A stretch of DNA of 64,000 nt from Diospyros lotus. Lineage: Eukaryota > Streptophyta > Magnoliopsida > Ericales > Ebenaceae. The notes under the pieces are model-generated. The model did not search any database, had not been told where the DNA came from, and was given only the letters and a program-made list of their open reading frames with translations. The stretch is taken from NCBI RefSeq assembly GCF_014633365.1, contig NW_026267104.1, positions 3,658,001 through 3,722,000 on the forward strand, read 5' to 3'. The first letter of the stretch is position 1; every line of letters starts with the position of its first letter. Positions 1 through 10,869 of this stretch are shown one piece after another. The position numbers and the translations under genes were made by a program.

Positions 1-1608
1 TTGACTGCCCAACATTTTGAGCCGTACAACAAAACTGGTCTTATAGCTGTCCTATATAATTTTCCTTTCAGTTTTAATGGGATTTTACCATCACATAACA
101 CCCCCGATGCATTTCTCCATTTTAGCCAACCTGCCTTAATTCTATATGTGACATCCTCGTGAATTTCATCTTTTTGAATCACTGATCCCAAATATTTAAA
201 ATGATCTTTTCTTTGTAAGATTTGGTCTTCCAATTTTATTATAACATCCTCCAATCTTGCATTCTTACTAAATTTACATTCCATATATTTTGTTTTCTTT
301 CTGCTTAATTTAAATCCCTTAGATTCTAAATTGTTTCTCCATAACTCAAGCTCAGTGTTCACTCCTTCTTTTGTTTCATCCACCAACACTATGTCGTCTG
401 CAAAAAGCATACACAATGGCACCTCTGTCTGAATATCTTTAGTGAGTTCATCCATTACTAAAGCAAATAAGTATGAACTTAGTGCAGAACCTTGATGCAA
501 TTCTATTGTAATTTTAAACGGTTCAGTATCCTCTCCGCATGTTCTGACCCTTGTCTCTGCACCATGATACATGTTCTTAAGGGCTTGTATATAGGCTATT
601 CAGACTCCTTTCTTCTCTAAAACTCTCCATAATATTTCTCTAGGGACCCTATCATAGGTCTTTTCTAGATTTATAAACACCATATGTAGGTCATTCTGAT
701 GCTCTTGATACCTTTCCATTAGGCGTCTCAGTAGGTATATAGCTTCCATTGTTGACCTACCAGGCATGAAACCAAACTGATTTTCCGAGACCTCTGTTTC
801 TTTTCTGAGCCTCTGCTCTATTTCTCTCTCCCAGAGTTTCATGGTATGGCTTATTAACTTAATTCCTATGTAATTTTCACAGTTTTGAACATCTCATTTG
901 TTCTTATATATAGGGACCAAAGTACTCTTCCTCCACTCATCTGACATCTTTTTTGATTTAAGAATCGCGTTAAATAATTTCGTTAGCCAGGAGATGCCCT
1001 CTTCTCCCATTCATTTCCATGCTTCTATTGGTATATTATCCGGTCCCACCGTCTTATGATTTTTCATCTTTTTTAATGCTTGTCTTATTTCATTTGGATT
1101 TATGCGTTGATAAAATGTATAGCTCACGTTTCCTTCGGAGTTACTAAGATGTCCCAACCTAACTCTTGTGTCGTCATTATCATTGAATAATTTTGTGAAA
1201 TACTCCTTCCATCTCTCCTTAATTGCTCTCTCATTCACTATACATTTTGATTTTCATCTTTTATGCATTTCACTTGATTTAAATCCCTTGTTTTTCTTTC
1301 TCTTGCTTTAACTAATTTATATATATCTCTTTCTCCATCTTTTGTATCAAGTCGTTTATATAGATTCTCGTATGCTTTTGACATTGTTTTACTAACAGTT
1401 TTTTTTGCTGCCTTTTTTGATTCTTTGTAATTTTTTTGATTTTCTTCATTGTTGCACTGATATACAGCCTTATAGCAATTTTTTTTATTTTTAATTTTCA
1501 ATTGTACTTCTTCATTCCACCACCAAGACTCCTTAAGGTTAGGGGCTCTACCATTTGTCTCTCCAAGCACTACCTTTGCTGTGCTTCTCAGGGTATTAGC
1601 CATTTCTC
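1..1608 (-). pseudogene. RTE LINE reverse transcriptase part, several stops, one frameshift, truncated by window edge
   Basis: Continuation of the LINE polyprotein. A linker (1240-1600) leads into RT fingers and palm: VGPDNIPIEAWK near 1015-1050, [10 protein letters not shown] near 745-790, and the catalytic FADD at 393-404 followed by IVLVDETKEG. The reading frame shifts near 1238 between the linker and the RT. Stops interrupt it at 600-602, 1011-1013 and 1238-1240. The sequence remains RT-like to base 1, so the thumb and 3' UTR lie beyond the window. It is non-functional as it stands. Confidence 0.85.
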
Positions 1609-1609
1609 T

Positions 1610-2767
1610 TCACATTTGGTTTGTTTGTCCTTCTCCATTCCATTCTCTTCTACCCTTTAATTTTTCTTTGAAGATTAGTTGTTTCTCCCCTTTTAAATCC
1701 CACCACCTGATTCTTGGATTTTGTTTTATGTGATTTTTTCTCTTCCAATTTCTTACTTGGACGTCAAGTACTAGAAGTCTATGTTGAGTAGTCAAACACT
1801 CTCCCGGTATCACCTTACAATCCCTACAACATACCCGGTCCTCTTGTCTCATGAGGAAGTAATCTATTTGGGTGCTTGATGTGACATTTTTATATGTGAT
1901 TAAGTGTTCGTCCCGTTTTTTGAACCTAGTATTGGTTATGATGAGCCCATATGTCATTGCAAAATCTAGAATAGACTTACCCTCATTATTAATTTCTCCG
2001 AATCCATACCCTCCATGTACCTCTCTGTAGTCGTTTCCGTCTCTACCCACGTGACCATTTAAGTCACATCCTATAATCACTTTTTCTCCTCTTGGTATCA
2101 TTTGTATGAGTCCTTCTAGGTCCTCCCAGAATTTTGCTTTTATCTCCTCACCTAACCCCGCTTGTGGTGCATATGTACTAAAGATATTCATAATCATTCT
2201 TCCTAGAATAACCTTCACCATAATAATCCTATCCCCTATTCTTTTTACATCCACTACCTCATCTACTAAGCTTTTATCCATAATAATCCCCACTTCATTT
2301 TTTGCTCGATCATTTCTTGTGTACCGTATTTTATATTCATTTTCTGGCAAAATTTTTGCTTTTTTCCCTACCCATCTCGTCTCTTGAAGGCACATAATAT
2401 TAATCTTTCTTTTAATCATCACATCTACCACTTCCATAGCTTTGCCTGTTAATGTTCCTATGTTCCATGGCCCAATCCTTAATCTATGATTTTGTTTTTG
2501 GCTTTGACTTTGAATTTGATTTTGTTTTTGATTTTGATTTTGATTTTGTTTTTGGTTTTGGTTTTGATTTTGATTTTGATTTTGGATTAACTTCTTTACC
2601 CACATCCGTCCAAACAAATGCGGGAACCCTTGCTCATTTGTCACTACATCCGGGCGCCGATGCAGCGGCCCTAGCTCACTTGACACTACACGCGGGTAGT
2701 GTAGCGCGTCGCTATGAAGGGTTACGCTCACGCCCAAACGATTTTTCATAATTTGTCTAGAGTTCAT
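1610..2767 (-). pseudogene. RTE LINE endonuclease part of polyprotein (about 385 aa to stop)
   Basis: This would nick target DNA for target-primed reverse transcription. After an N-terminal stretch of alternating Asn-Gln (about residues 62-92, from a CAAAAT-type hexamer repeat at 2490-2590) comes an exonuclease-endonuclease-phosphatase fold. Motifs seen in order: WNIGTLTGK, LQETRW with the metal-binding Glu, STYAPQ, CDLNGHVG, STQIDYFL and a terminal TQHRLLVLDV in place of the more usual SDH. The reading frame ends at a TGA (1610-1612) although the element's coding sequence continues below it, so this is a nonsense mutation and not the natural end. The start used is the first ATG after the 5' boundary; the true start is uncertain. 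Confidence 0.85.
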
Positions 2768-3283
2768 GTTTTGGATCCGACTAAGTTTTACGTTGACTGT
2801 CGGCTACCTAACACAACCCTCCTCCTTTATCCGGGGTTGGGACCGGCAGTGGATAACATCCCCAGGTGGAGTGTAGTTAATCTGAAAATATTTTAATCTT
2901 TCTCCTTTTGATCAGAATGTTTTGTTCTAGTGCTAGAAGATTTACATTCTTGGTCCAAGGTTTGTTAGTTCTGGCAATTTTGGGAAAACTTGTAATTTGC
3001 ATCTCAAAATTAAGATTTCAATGTTTTAGGGTCTTGGATTGAAGCCCAACAGTTAAATTGATGTAATCTCTTGATGCTGAATTTTATTAGTTAGATTATT
3101 ATTTGTCTGAGAAAATTAGATGGTTTAGCAATGCTTATTAATTTCAGAGCCTAATTAGACAAGTCATCGCCTTATGTATGCGACATCAGTGTTGCCTTAG
3201 CCCATCAAATTCATCACAATTCGGAAGTTTTTGGTGCTCTTGAAGTTTTTGCTTTATCTGAAAATGAAGTATGAAAAATGCAG

Positions 3284-4515
3284 GCTTTCTCACTGGATTT
3301 CAACCTAAGGTCACACATGAAAACGCATTCACAAGAGAACTATCACATCTGCCCGTATCAAGATTGTGGTAAGAGATATGCGCATGAGTATAAATTGAAG
3401 AACCACATTGCCTCCCATCATGAAAAGGTTTGTCATCGGGTCATATTTAGTAGTTAGTTGTCTAATCTATCTTTGAGGCACTTTGATATTTTTGCATGTA
3501 TATAAAACATTAAACTTTTCTATTTATGGTTGTCTGCTTCATTTTTTAAATTTTTTATCCATAGGATAACACATATTCATCATTGTAAACAGAACCAAGA
3601 ATTACGGGAATGGTAGAATGAGGTATCTCAATTGAGAATGGTCAAGAAATCTCTCTCTCTCTCTATATATATATCTCTCTCTCTTTATATATGTGTTACT
3701 TTATGCTACAAGAATACGAAGGCTTAATACGTGCTCTTAGTTACCTGAATTCTATCTCACCGATCATTTAGGTCAGAGTAATCATCTTTTTTTTTTCTTT
3801 TGTTTAATTTTGTATTTATTTAGTTATTATAATTTGGAACTTAAGTTTTGGTTTTGTATTCTGTGAAGAAGTGCATATTTGTCTCTCTTTATTGATTGGA
3901 TAAAATGGGATATGATAGTTTTATTGGATATTAAACTTCATCATCAAATAATTGCCGCAGAACAATGTGGTGGATGTGCCGGCGAAGTATTCCCAACCTC
4001 CAGAGAAGGTATCAAAAACTTCAAAGGCGTCTGCTAGTAGTGCTTATGGGTCTGCATCGTCCGACCGACCTTACAGCTGTCCATACGAAGGGTGTGACAA
4101 GGCCTACATCCATGAATACAAGCTGAACCTTCATCTAAGGAGAGAACATCCTGGGCATTTGCTGGAGGACAATGCCAAGAACCCACAATCTGCTGCTATT
4201 GACAATGATTTGGATGAAGGCAGTGACCACGATGCTTACGCCGGAAGAAAACGTGGAAGCAGCAAGGTGCAGAAGCAAAGCAAATCCAAGGCAAATCTGA
4301 AGCTGCCTCCTACAAAGGTTGCACGTAAGGGTTCAACCGTGTCGCCCGCCAACATGAATACTGCTGCTGCAAAAAAGCCATGGCCGGTCAAAGAAGAGAT
4401 ATATGAAGAAGATAGCGAAGAAACAGAAGAGGATCGTGACAATGTGGAGGATGGTTGGAGATATGCTGAAAATAACGAGGACGACGATGAAGAGACCGAG
4501 TACGAGGAGGACTAG
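3284..4515 (+). CDS. YY1: YY1-like C2H2 zinc-finger protein, last two exons (intron 3428-3960)
   Basis: A sequence-specific nuclear transcription factor of the plant YY1 type. Exon 3284-3427 (48 codons) follows a canonical TGCAG acceptor and ends at AAG|GTTTGT; it begins AFSLDFNLRSHMKTH, the end of one C2H2 finger, and continues with a second finger (CPYQDC...HIASHH). Exon 3961-4515 follows GCCGCAG, carries a further finger (CPYEGC...HLRREH), a basic Ser/Lys linker and a strongly acidic tail (EEDSEETEEDRD to the stop TAG). The phases join in frame. I recognise this exon order and acidic tail from the Arabidopsis YY1 homologue. The N-terminal fingers are absent; they presumably lie left of the window, beyond the antisense LINE that sits in the preceding intron. 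This is the only copy in the window with both exons and the acidic tail intact, so it may be the expressed parent of the scattered fragments. Confidence 0.85.
3640..3695. repeat. CT/AT microsatellite in the YY1-like intron
   Basis: Alternating CT and TA dinucleotides lie in the intron between the two YY1-like exons. The flanking intron sequence (from about 3720 to the acceptor) is repeated almost unchanged before the isolated exon at 28948, which identifies that exon as a duplicate of this gene. Confidence 0.7.
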
Positions 4516-5574
4516 CTAGGAAGGATTGCAAAGAGTACCCCACCCCACCCCATCCCACCCCAGTTTGAGCTGATTTCATTTTGTACATGCCTTAATATTT
4601 GCCGAAATTGGAATGCAGCCGTTTGCCAGTACCAAGATTTTGACTGCTTTGTAGTGTACATTATAAGTGTCTCCTGCATCTGCCGTGTCTCCTGGGCGGG
4701 GATCCTCCTCCGCTCCCAAGTAAAATATTAATTTGAAGTTGACGTACGGTGGGTTCGCATTGTATTTGTAGCGTTGAAACTGAAAGCTCCCTCTCTCTTT
4801 CTGTGCCTGTGCTGAGAGGAGTTTTAAATTTTGAAGTTTTCCTTTCCTGAGTTTTAGTTATTTGTTTGTTAGATCTTTTAGTGCTATAATTTTATTTGTT
4901 AACAAATTGAAATTATTAAATGAAATGCTATATTTTTTAAATTATCTTAAATTACAAGTCCGCGCACCCAATGCATTCGTGATTATGCATTACTGAACAC
5001 ATTATTGAATCACTTGTAATCCTTATTTAATTATTTTTTAAAAATAAATTATATTTTACATCTGTAAAATTTGATAAAAAGAGGATACATTCTTGACATT
5101 TGAGAAATAACAAAAATATTTATCCAACTTTACAACGCTAATTATCTAATTTTAAATGTGTTAAATTAAATTTTCATGATAAATTTCAACGATTGAAAAC
5201 AAAGTAACACAATATATCTAAATAGGTCAAATTAGCCTCTTAATGTGTCAAATCTATGAAATAATTTGTACAGCAAAATTGTTATATCACAAAACTCGTT
5301 AAGTATATGATGTGTGCTCTCATTTTGAGACGTAGAGAAACATAATTGATAACAAGACGCTTTTATTGCAAGAAGATATTAAAAAAATATCTTGAAAAAA
5401 TCCTTTTATTGTTTTTTAGATAAATAAAGCACTTCCATTTTTTTCTTTTACATTGTTTGATAAACATAGCAAAATGCACGCGCGCGTACGCGCACACAGA
5501 AAACCACAAATAAGAAGATCTCGAGAACATACTTTTGCTATTACATGCATTAGCCTATTTTTTAATGCTTTTGC
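4516..5574. other. 3' flank of the YY1-like gene, then dispersed repeat module; no gene seen
   Basis: The first ~250 bases are the presumed 3' UTR of the YY1-like gene, including a run of CCCCA repeats at about 4538-4560. From about 5090 to 5280 lies an AT-rich module that recurs near 40560-40740, 48980-49170 and 56080-56250. From about 5405 the sequence resembles the 3' flanks of the ZF-HD genes (the motif around ATTACAGTACATTTT), with an alternating purine-pyrimidine stretch CGCGCGCGTACGCGCAC near 5476-5495. Confidence 0.6.
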
Positions 5575-5824
5575 TATTATACTTTTGTGATAGTGCCGAC
5601 AGAGGAGGTGGCGGCGGCGAAGATGGTTGAGAGGGCAGCTCTTCCGGGAGGTGAAAGAGTCAGTGACACCCACAAACAGAACATAATATGCTTTCATTGT
5701 TGCCGGGGAGGAACTCTTTGCAACCATCTAATAACAATACCGGGCTTTCCATATTTATACCGAAATTTCGGCGACATTCTCGATATCAAACAGTGGTTTG
5801 GAAATTTGCATGATGATCAGCCAT
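5575..5824 (-). pseudogene. ZF-HD pseudogene, zinc-finger half only
   Basis: Reading leftwards from an ATG at 5822-5824, the frame gives MADHHANFQTTV, then an in-frame TGA, then the ZF-HD zinc-finger signature YREC...LDGCKEF...CSVCGCH, a second in-frame stop, and a Pro-rich linker. Both stops sit inside the finger. The homeodomain half is missing: downstream the sequence switches to a module also found near 13040-13100. The first-His position of the finger is Phe (NFG where the family has NH). A (CT)n tract immediately precedes the ATG on the coding strand, as in all other copies. Clearly non-coding now. Confidence 0.8.
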
Positions 5825-5830
5825 TGCACA

Positions 5831-5858
5831 GGGAGAGAGAGAGAGAGAGAGAGAGAGA
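5831..5858. repeat. (AG)n microsatellite at the 5' end of the ZF-HD pseudogene
   Basis: A run of AG dinucleotides lies just upstream (coding-strand CT) of the ATG at 5824. It is the same placement as at every ZF-HD copy in the window. Confidence 0.85.
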
Positions 5859-7148
5859 AGAGTTGGATTGAATATAGGTTGCTGGAGTTTGGGACAAACA
5901 GGGGAGTCAATACAAAGGAGGGGATAAATATATATATATATATATATGTATAAAATAGTTATACTTACATGTTCAAAACAAATTAGAAGCATACACTTTT
6001 CGTTCTCAAATTATATTTTCGTTTATGATATAATGAGTTTATAAAAATTAGTAAAAAATGTATTTCGTATTTTTGAGATTTATGATAATACGACACAAAT
6101 ATAAATATTTTTACAAATCTATAACTATTATCAATCACAATTAAAAAAGGCAAACATGACGTTGATATGACTAATAATGTGGAAGGTTAAATAAGACAAA
6201 TAATGGTCACTAAACTTTATATAAAAGTATAAAAAAATTACTAAATTTTGTACTAAAATACAAAAATATTAATATTTTGTTAGTCTCTTTTAACGACAAT
6301 TAACAAAAATTATGGAATTGTATATTAAATTGAAGTTCAAGCTACAAATTGAAGTTCAATGATATTTTTATATTTTAGTGTAAAATTTAATGACTACGTT
6401 ATGTTATTTAATCTACTTAATGTTTAATAGCACGTAATTTTGTTATTCTTATTTAATTTTAATTAAATAATTAAAAATAATAAAAAATACCCAACTCTTT
6501 ATCTCACATATTTCTTTTATTTGTTTCTCCAAATATACATAAAATGTTTTAAACTATATATACATGGTGTGTGAATAGTTTAAAACAAGATGTGTGATAA
6601 TATATATGAATAATGTGAGTTCATTAATTACCAAGCTATGCCCTTTAATTTATCAAGCAAAATTCAAACAAGATTGTGATAATATGATGAATAACAACTT
6701 AAAAGATGTGTGGCCATTTGAATGACAAGAAATTCCAAGTCAACCTCAAAACCATACCAAAAACCATATGATTGAATCTTGAGGAGTTTAAAGACATCAC
6801 CAACTCGTTTATTCTCTTGTGTGCTTAATTACAATGATTGGTGTGAATAAAAAGCTTATCCATTAATTTGGACACGGTCCTGCTAGCTAGCTAGCTAGGT
6901 TGAGATTTCAAAGCTACAAGTCTTTCCAAATTGATTTAGAATTAAATTCATAATATATAGTAACCATAAAATTTTTTACTATTACAAATTATTGTTAATT
7001 TTAAATAAAATTGTTATAAATTTATATATATATATATATGTAACGTTAACTTAAAAGAATTATTTATTAAATTTCCTTTTTAAGTACTATTTTGTGGAGA
7101 TTAGGTAGCACCGTCAGCCAAAAAATACGTTAATCTATCAAAATATAA
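5859..7148. other. AT-rich intergenic DNA, no gene seen
   Basis: The remains of a ZF-HD promoter (coding-strand TATATATTTATCC near 5925-5950 and the 5' leader) are followed by about 1.1 kb of AT-rich sequence. It has short (TA)n tracts, no coding frame of note and no terminal repeats that I can define. Confidence 0.5.
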
Positions 7149-8204
7149 GGGCCTGTTCTCGTTGGCGTTTTCAGCCTGTTTTGAGTTTTCAATTTTTCAA
7201 AACACTGAAACACGTTTACTTTGTTATTTTTAAAAACGCATTTTCGAAAATAACTAAAAAATTTGTAAAGAAAACCCAAAACAACATTTGTTGTTTTGGG
7301 CGTTTTCAGTGAAAATACACTGAAAACTCAAAAACAAGGAAAACACTCCCACCCCCCTACCCCGCCAAATTCTCGACAGAACTGATCTCTCTGCTCTCTC
7401 TCCTCTTTGCTCTTTCTCTCGCAAGCATCAACGACCTCGCCATTTCCACTCTCCTTTCTGTTCTCTCTCTCGCAAGCATTAGCCATCGACCGCCTCGCCA
7501 TCTCTGTCGTTGCCACTCTTCTCTTTGCTCTCCCTCTCGCAAGCATCGGCTGTCGACCGCCTCGCCATCGACATCGCTGCCACTCTCCTCTCTACTCTCT
7601 CTCCTGTAAGCATCGACCATCAACCTCGCCGGCCACCACTAAAGCCACCATCGACCTCGCCTGCCACCGCTAAAGCCGCCATCGACCTCGCTCACCACCA
7701 CTAAAAACTGCCACCGTCGATCTTGCTGGTTCTATTGAAAGCCGCCACCATCGATCTTAGATCTATGGAGATTTGTCCGTTGGATCTTGTTGGTTCTATT
7801 GAAAGCCGCCACCATCGATCTTAGATCTATGGAGATTTGTCCGTTGGATCTTGTTGGTTTTGGGGTATGTTAACTCTCTTAGCGTGGAGCTTCTAATGGC
7901 TCTGATCGGTGGTCGCCGGCGACAGAATCGCCGACCGGAGAAGATGCAGCGCTGGAGAATGGAAAAAGGAAAGGGAAGAAAAGGAAAGAAATAAAAAAGA
8001 AAAGAAAAAAAAATGTAAAATAATTTTTCAAAAATTACAAAGTAAATGCGTTTTCAATTTTTAATTTTGAGAAACAATTTTTCAAAATGACAAAGAGAAT
8101 GCATTTTCAGAAATCTCAAAACAAATATTCAAAATACAAAATTTAAAATGAATTCAAAACTCAAAACTCAAAACTCAAAAATAAAACACAAGGAGAACAC
8201 AACC
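7149..8204. mobile_element. Non-autonomous Harbinger-type (TAA target site) element with GC-rich insert
   Basis: The ends are imperfect inverted repeats: GGGCCTGTTCTC on the left and GAGAACACAACC on the right. A 3-bp TAA flanks each side (7146-7148 and 8205-8207), as expected for PIF/Harbinger insertions. Subterminal blocks rich in TTTTGAGTTTT and its complement match the elements at 57415-57933 and 58075-58590, so this is the same family. Unlike those ~517-bp relatives it holds an extra ~600-bp centre (about 7345-7960), CT-rich and far more GC-rich than its surroundings, with repeats of a CTCTCGCAAGCATCG motif and a 64-bp tandem duplication. No transposase is present. The extra centre could be captured host DNA or an expanded repeat. 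Confidence 0.75.
7721..7848. repeat. 64-bp tandem duplication inside the Harbinger-like element
   Basis: Two adjacent copies with period 64 bp begin TCTTGYTGGTTCTATTG at 7721 and 7785, and a third copy starts at 7849 before breaking off. Copies are nearly identical, indicating recent duplication. Confidence 0.85.
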
Positions 8205-8563
8205 TAAGCCGCTCCCTTAAAAGGCTTATGTGTTGATTATTGAGTTTCACCTACCATGCATGCGTGGATGCTCTCTCTCTCTCTAAAGGTATGGTATAAA
8301 CACAGTGAAAATCACCGAATGTAAGGAAGGGTCCATCAAAACTTGGGCTTACAGCATCTCATAGACAGCAGATAGAGAGACTAATTAATTAATAGCTTAA
8401 TTTGCAAGCTAGCTAGTTCTCTTGCTACTAATTGGAGCGGGTAGGTTTGGCAAAAAAATAATGTTTTATTTGTTAGTAATGGAGTTTACTACCCAAACAT
8501 TTACTTGCATCCACTCTATTCACCAAGTATATATATATATATATATATATATACACAAACAAA

Positions 8564-8788
8564 CTAATTAAGGGTAGGATGATAGACGTCAAATGGATAA
8601 CAGAGAACCAAGCTGATGAAGTTTTCATGTTTGCATGCACCCCAAATTAAAGAGTTGATCAGATCTTTGAACTGTGCAGGGGACATTTTTCCACTTTCCA
8701 GTACTTTGGTGCAAGGTTTGCCTTTTGTCATCCGTGAGGAGATAATGGCATATATGCTTGGTTTGAAGTTTTGATCTTGTGCAATCAA
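8564..8788 (-). CDS. Unrecognised 74-aa open frame, doubtful
   Basis: The predicted peptide has mixed protein-like composition (for example SGKMSPAQFKDLINSLIWG) rather than the repeat-driven composition of most frames here, and it is not obviously part of a transposon. I cannot assign a family. It has no visible promoter, and the region around it is duplicated DNA. It may be a captured exon or chance. Confidence 0.2.
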   Translation of the reverse strand: MIAQDQNFKPSIYAIISSRMTKGKPCTKVLESGKMSPAQFKDLINSLIWGACKHENFISLVLCYPFDVYHPTLN

Positions 8789-8987
8789 AGTTTCTTATTT
8801 CAAGTGAATGTGTTACCATTCACAATTTTAGAGAAAACTGGGACGAACAATTTTTTAGTGATTGAGAATGCAAGAAAATAAAACTTAGCTGTACGAGTTT
8901 CTGTGAAGCATTCTGGAAGTGTAGCATTATTTTATTCTAATTCTCCTCCAGTTGGACTGCATATATCTTCTCCCTTTATTATATTAT

Positions 8988-9018
<31 letters not shown>

Positions 9019-9655
9019 TTTTGGCAGCCTTCCTTTCCTTGTTTGTTTCTTCCTCCAATTACGTACGCTCCTTTTCCCGTTGCAAAAATTCCTCAATAAT
9101 AATATATTCATTTAATAATCCTCAATATCGAACAAGAAGAGTCATTTAATCCTCAATGCACGTGCTATGCAGACTTACCTAGCTCCTCTGTTCATCTAAA
9201 GTACTACTTTTATGCGGGCCCCGGCAGACGAATCCCAAAGACTGAATTAAGACTTGGGCAGGGAATTAAGCTTGGGAATCGAATTGAATAATCTCTTTTT
9301 TACGAATTATCTGAATGTCCACAAAATATAATTCCACTTCAACTTCTAATTAAAGGATCATTTTCAAAATATAATGTCTAGTTTATCTAATTTTAGATTA
9401 AAATATAATTATATGCACTCAATTTGTAATGTGCTCCGTGTTGTTATATATATATATATATATTAATATTACTGAGAAACTCTGTGAAATGATGAGAATA
9501 ATTAAATTCATTGATAGTGTGGATCTTAGATTTTAGTAATTAATTCGATCGGGAACCAAGAAATTAAGTCTAAATCCTCAAACCTCTATATGTGTTTGGA
9601 ATTAGAATTACATATACGTGGAGAACAACAAAAGGTAAGGTAAGGACAAAAGAGA

Positions 9656-9671
9656 ATGAACGCGCATACTC

Positions 9672-9700
<29 letters not shown>
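9656..9700. repeat. (TA)n/(AG)n compound microsatellite
   Basis: A CATACTCATATATATATGAG motif runs into an (AG)n tract. The same CATACTCATATATATA string recurs at about 9756-9773, so the intervening sequence is bounded by direct repeats. Confidence 0.6.
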
Positions 9701-9704
<4 letters not shown>

Positions 9705-9761
9705 GAGTTATTTGGATTCTCGCTAACCCCAGGGTTCGGGAGCTCCTGAACGCACATACTC

Positions 9762-9892
9762 ATATATATATACACATACATATACGTATAATATATCTAT
9801 TGTCTCAAGCAACAACGGAATTGAACCAGGCTGCAACCGCCTAACCTCTGTTTCTGCACGGAGCCCACCATTGACCGTTGGGTTACACCATT
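9762..9892 (-). mobile_element. tRNA-derived SINE-like unit
   Basis: On the minus strand an A-box-like stretch (TAACCCAACGGTCAATGG, about 9869-9885) is followed about 50 bases later by a near-perfect B box, GGTTCAATTCC (complement of 9817-9827). This is the internal RNA polymerase III promoter layout of plant SINEs. The 3' body appears to run into the TA-rich repeats near 9760-9790. I could not define a target-site duplication, so the limits are approximate. Confidence 0.5.
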
Positions 9893-10119
9893 TTCTTTCT
9901 TTTTCCTCACTCACCATCGCCGGCATGAGTGTGGAAAAAGAAAATGAGTGTTATGATTATAATTTTATGCATGGGGGGGCCATAAGCGTATCTGCTCTCT
10001 GTGAGATGCTGGCAAACAGGCACTGGGGCAGTGGCAGCCCACTTAAGCTCTAGTTTTGATGGACCCTTCGATTCCTTACGTTCGTACGTGATTTTCACTG
10101 TGCTCATACACCATATCTT

Positions 10120-10169
<50 letters not shown>

Positions 10170-10328
10170 GAGGCTAGCTCATTAATAGCTTAATTTGCAA
10201 GGTAGCTAGTTCTCTTGCTACTTGGAGTGGGCAGGTTTGGCAAAAAAATGTTTTATTTGTTAGTAAACGAGTTTACTACCCAAACATGCATTTACTTGCA
10301 TCCACTCTATTCACCAAGTATATATATG

Positions 10329-10363
<35 letters not shown>

Positions 10364-10869
10364 AAGGGATTTGAGAGTATTCTGATAATAAGAATATGTA
10401 TACATACCATCTAAATTTATTGGGTTTTAACTAAATTTTATTATTTCAAATTAATTAATTCTTAATATTTATTAATCCAATAAAAATTAATTGGTTATAA
10501 ATTATTTAATTAGTGTGTAAATGATATATATATATATATATAGGAGGGAGAGAGAGAGAGGGGGCGGAAGATTAAAATCCGAAAAATGAAAGATTTAAGT
10601 GGCATTTGGTTAGAGATAATGGGAGGTGATGGAATATAAATATGAGTCCCTTTCAATTAATAACGTTTGTTTTGGTTGTCGTTATGAGTGAATGAAATGG
10701 CTATTACTCAAATTGATAAAAATATTTTTCATCACAAAATAAATATTTTCTTTTTATTTATAGAATGAGTGTTATGATTATAAGTTTATTTATTTTTAAT
10801 TTTTCAAAATTATATATATATATATATATATATAAAAGTTTGCCATTGACCATCGGAAAGTGTATTATT
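9893..10869. other. Intergenic; duplicated segment and several microsatellites
   Basis: Contents are a second copy of the 8330-8530 segment (about 10190-10330), an (AG)n tract at 10128-10157, an (AC)n tract at 10329-10360, and a (TA)n(AG)n compound near 10528-10560. The stretch 10370-10500 is the AT-rich module also found at 32460-32640, 35930-36060, 48190-48320 and 51480-51600. No gene is seen. Confidence 0.5.

Larger units (their letters stand above)
1..2870 (-). mobile_element. RTE-type LINE (non-LTR retrotransposon), decayed, 3' end off window
   Basis: On the minus strand an apurinic-like endonuclease (2767 down to about 1700) is followed by a reverse transcriptase (about 1240 down to the window edge), the order of RTE-clade LINEs. 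The 5' end is placed near 2870: host-like sequence resumes there and matches the intron copies near 26960 and 57340 (same bases around GTGTAG..AATCT). The body carries one frameshift near 1238 and in-frame stops at 600-602, 1011-1013, 1238-1240 and 1610-1612, so it cannot encode a working protein. It lies antisense in an intron of the YY1-like gene at 3284-4515. The 3' end and any target-site duplication are outside the window. Clade assignment rests on motif style (FADD in the RT, TQH endonuclease ending) and is moderately sure. Confidence 0.88.
8205..9761. other. Intergenic; contains a duplicated host segment and microsatellites
   Basis: The segment about 8330-8530 (AGTTCTCTTGCTACT, then GGCAAAAAAATAATG, then ACTCTATTCACCAAGTAT) recurs at about 10190-10330 and in part near 13490, 22560 and 51290; it ends in a (TA)n tract at 8529-8552. 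A (TAA)n tract lies at 8990-9017. On the minus strand 8564-8788 is an open frame of 74 aa that I do not recognise. No other gene-like signal is seen. Confidence 0.5.

Noticed and set aside
1436..1660. Plus-strand frames across the LINE
   Set aside because: They are antisense shadows of the LINE reading frames.
4538..4560. CCCCA repeats after the YY1-like stop, considered as a telomere-like repeat
   Set aside because: Too short and not the plant telomere unit. A simple repeat in the 3' UTR.
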